NCBI RefSeq assembly: GCF_002868845.1
Contig: NZ_PKUB01000043.1
Coordinates: 1-34,078, forward strand
DNA: 34,078 nt
DNA from: Desulfuromonas sp.
Lineage (GTDB): Bacteria > Desulfobacterota > Desulfuromonadia > Desulfuromonadales > BM501
Direction: 5' to 3'
Shown: in pieces, positions 34,033 through 34,078 of the stretch
How positions within the stretch are numbered: position 1 is the stretch's first letter
Layout of the letters: each line of letters starts with the position of its first letter
Translations under genes and position numbers: made by a program
Notes under the pieces: generated by a model
Told to the model about the DNA's origin: nothing
Seen by the model: only the letters and a program-made list of their open reading frames with translations
Databases searched by the model: none

Positions 34033-34078
34033 CAGGCGGGCTCGAGCCCGGCGAAGCGCAGCAGCAGCTTCTTCGGGC
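34032..34078 (-). CDS. C-terminal end of an unidentified gene entering from the right
   Basis: One minus-strand frame reads PKKLLLRFAGLEPA and then TGA (complement of 34032-34034). The composition is coding-like, but 15 codons are too few to name a product. The rest lies outside the window. Confidence 0.35.
   Translation of the reverse strand, partial: PKKLLLRFAGLEPA

Overview
The window is a G+C-rich chromosomal segment, most likely from an anaerobic Desulfuromonadia (Geobacter/Desulfuromonas-type) bacterium. That assignment is an inference. It rests on a small triheme c-type cytochrome of the c7/nanowire-triheme type, a LarA-GlcD-GlcF lactate/2-hydroxyacid module, DksA and RadA relatives, a CIRCE-controlled groESL operon, and a dense antisense-ORF background typical of very high G+C DNA. 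No mobile element, CRISPR array or phage gene was seen.

Region 1 (1-11769, all minus strand) is one tightly packed operon read right to left. It encodes a ketoreductase, a ketosynthase, a CrtI-like FAD oxidoreductase, a second ketosynthase, an acyl carrier protein, a PlsC-like acyltransferase, a PaaK-like AMP ligase, a MIO-type aromatic amino acid ammonia-lyase, an ApeP-like hotdog dehydratase, a LolA-like carrier and an MMPL/RND exporter that runs off the left edge. Most junctions are 4-base ATGA or GTGA overlaps. The gene content is that of an aryl polyene/flexirubin-type pigment pathway. The lyase would make an aryl acrylate, the ligase would load it on the ACP, and the ketosynthases, ketoreductase and dehydratase would build a conjugated polyene. 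The acyltransferase would attach the chain to a lipid, and LolA and MMPL would carry it to the outer membrane. The FAD oxidoreductase gene is broken in frame at a run of nine C (plus strand), which may be a sequencing error, slippage or a real lesion.

Region 2 (11770-18728) holds a gene-poor promoter region, a 68-residue small protein, a secreted Sel1-repeat protein, a tRNA-Ala(CGC) with clear promoter and terminator, a soluble three-GAF histidine kinase behind a DksA-like regulator, a small membrane protein and radA.

Region 3 (18866-24615, plus strand) is a lactate/2-hydroxyacid module: larA, a GlcD-like FAD oxidase subunit, a GlcF-like Fe-S subunit and a secreted triheme cytochrome that could receive the electrons. 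A separate PP-loop (MnmA/ThiI-like) gene follows, interrupted by an in-frame TAA.

Region 4 (24682-33688) holds a secreted subtilase-like protein whose catalytic His is replaced by Asn and whose C-terminal Fn3-like domain contains an inserted hydrophobic/lipobox segment. It is followed by groEL and groES with a textbook promoter plus CIRCE, a class V aminotransferase, a lipoprotein, a DUF4139-like exported protein and a UDP-glucuronate-decarboxylase-like epimerase. The last bases hold the C-terminus of another minus-strand gene.

The most interesting features are the ammonia-lyase-containing polyene operon, the two interrupted genes, and the odd protease.
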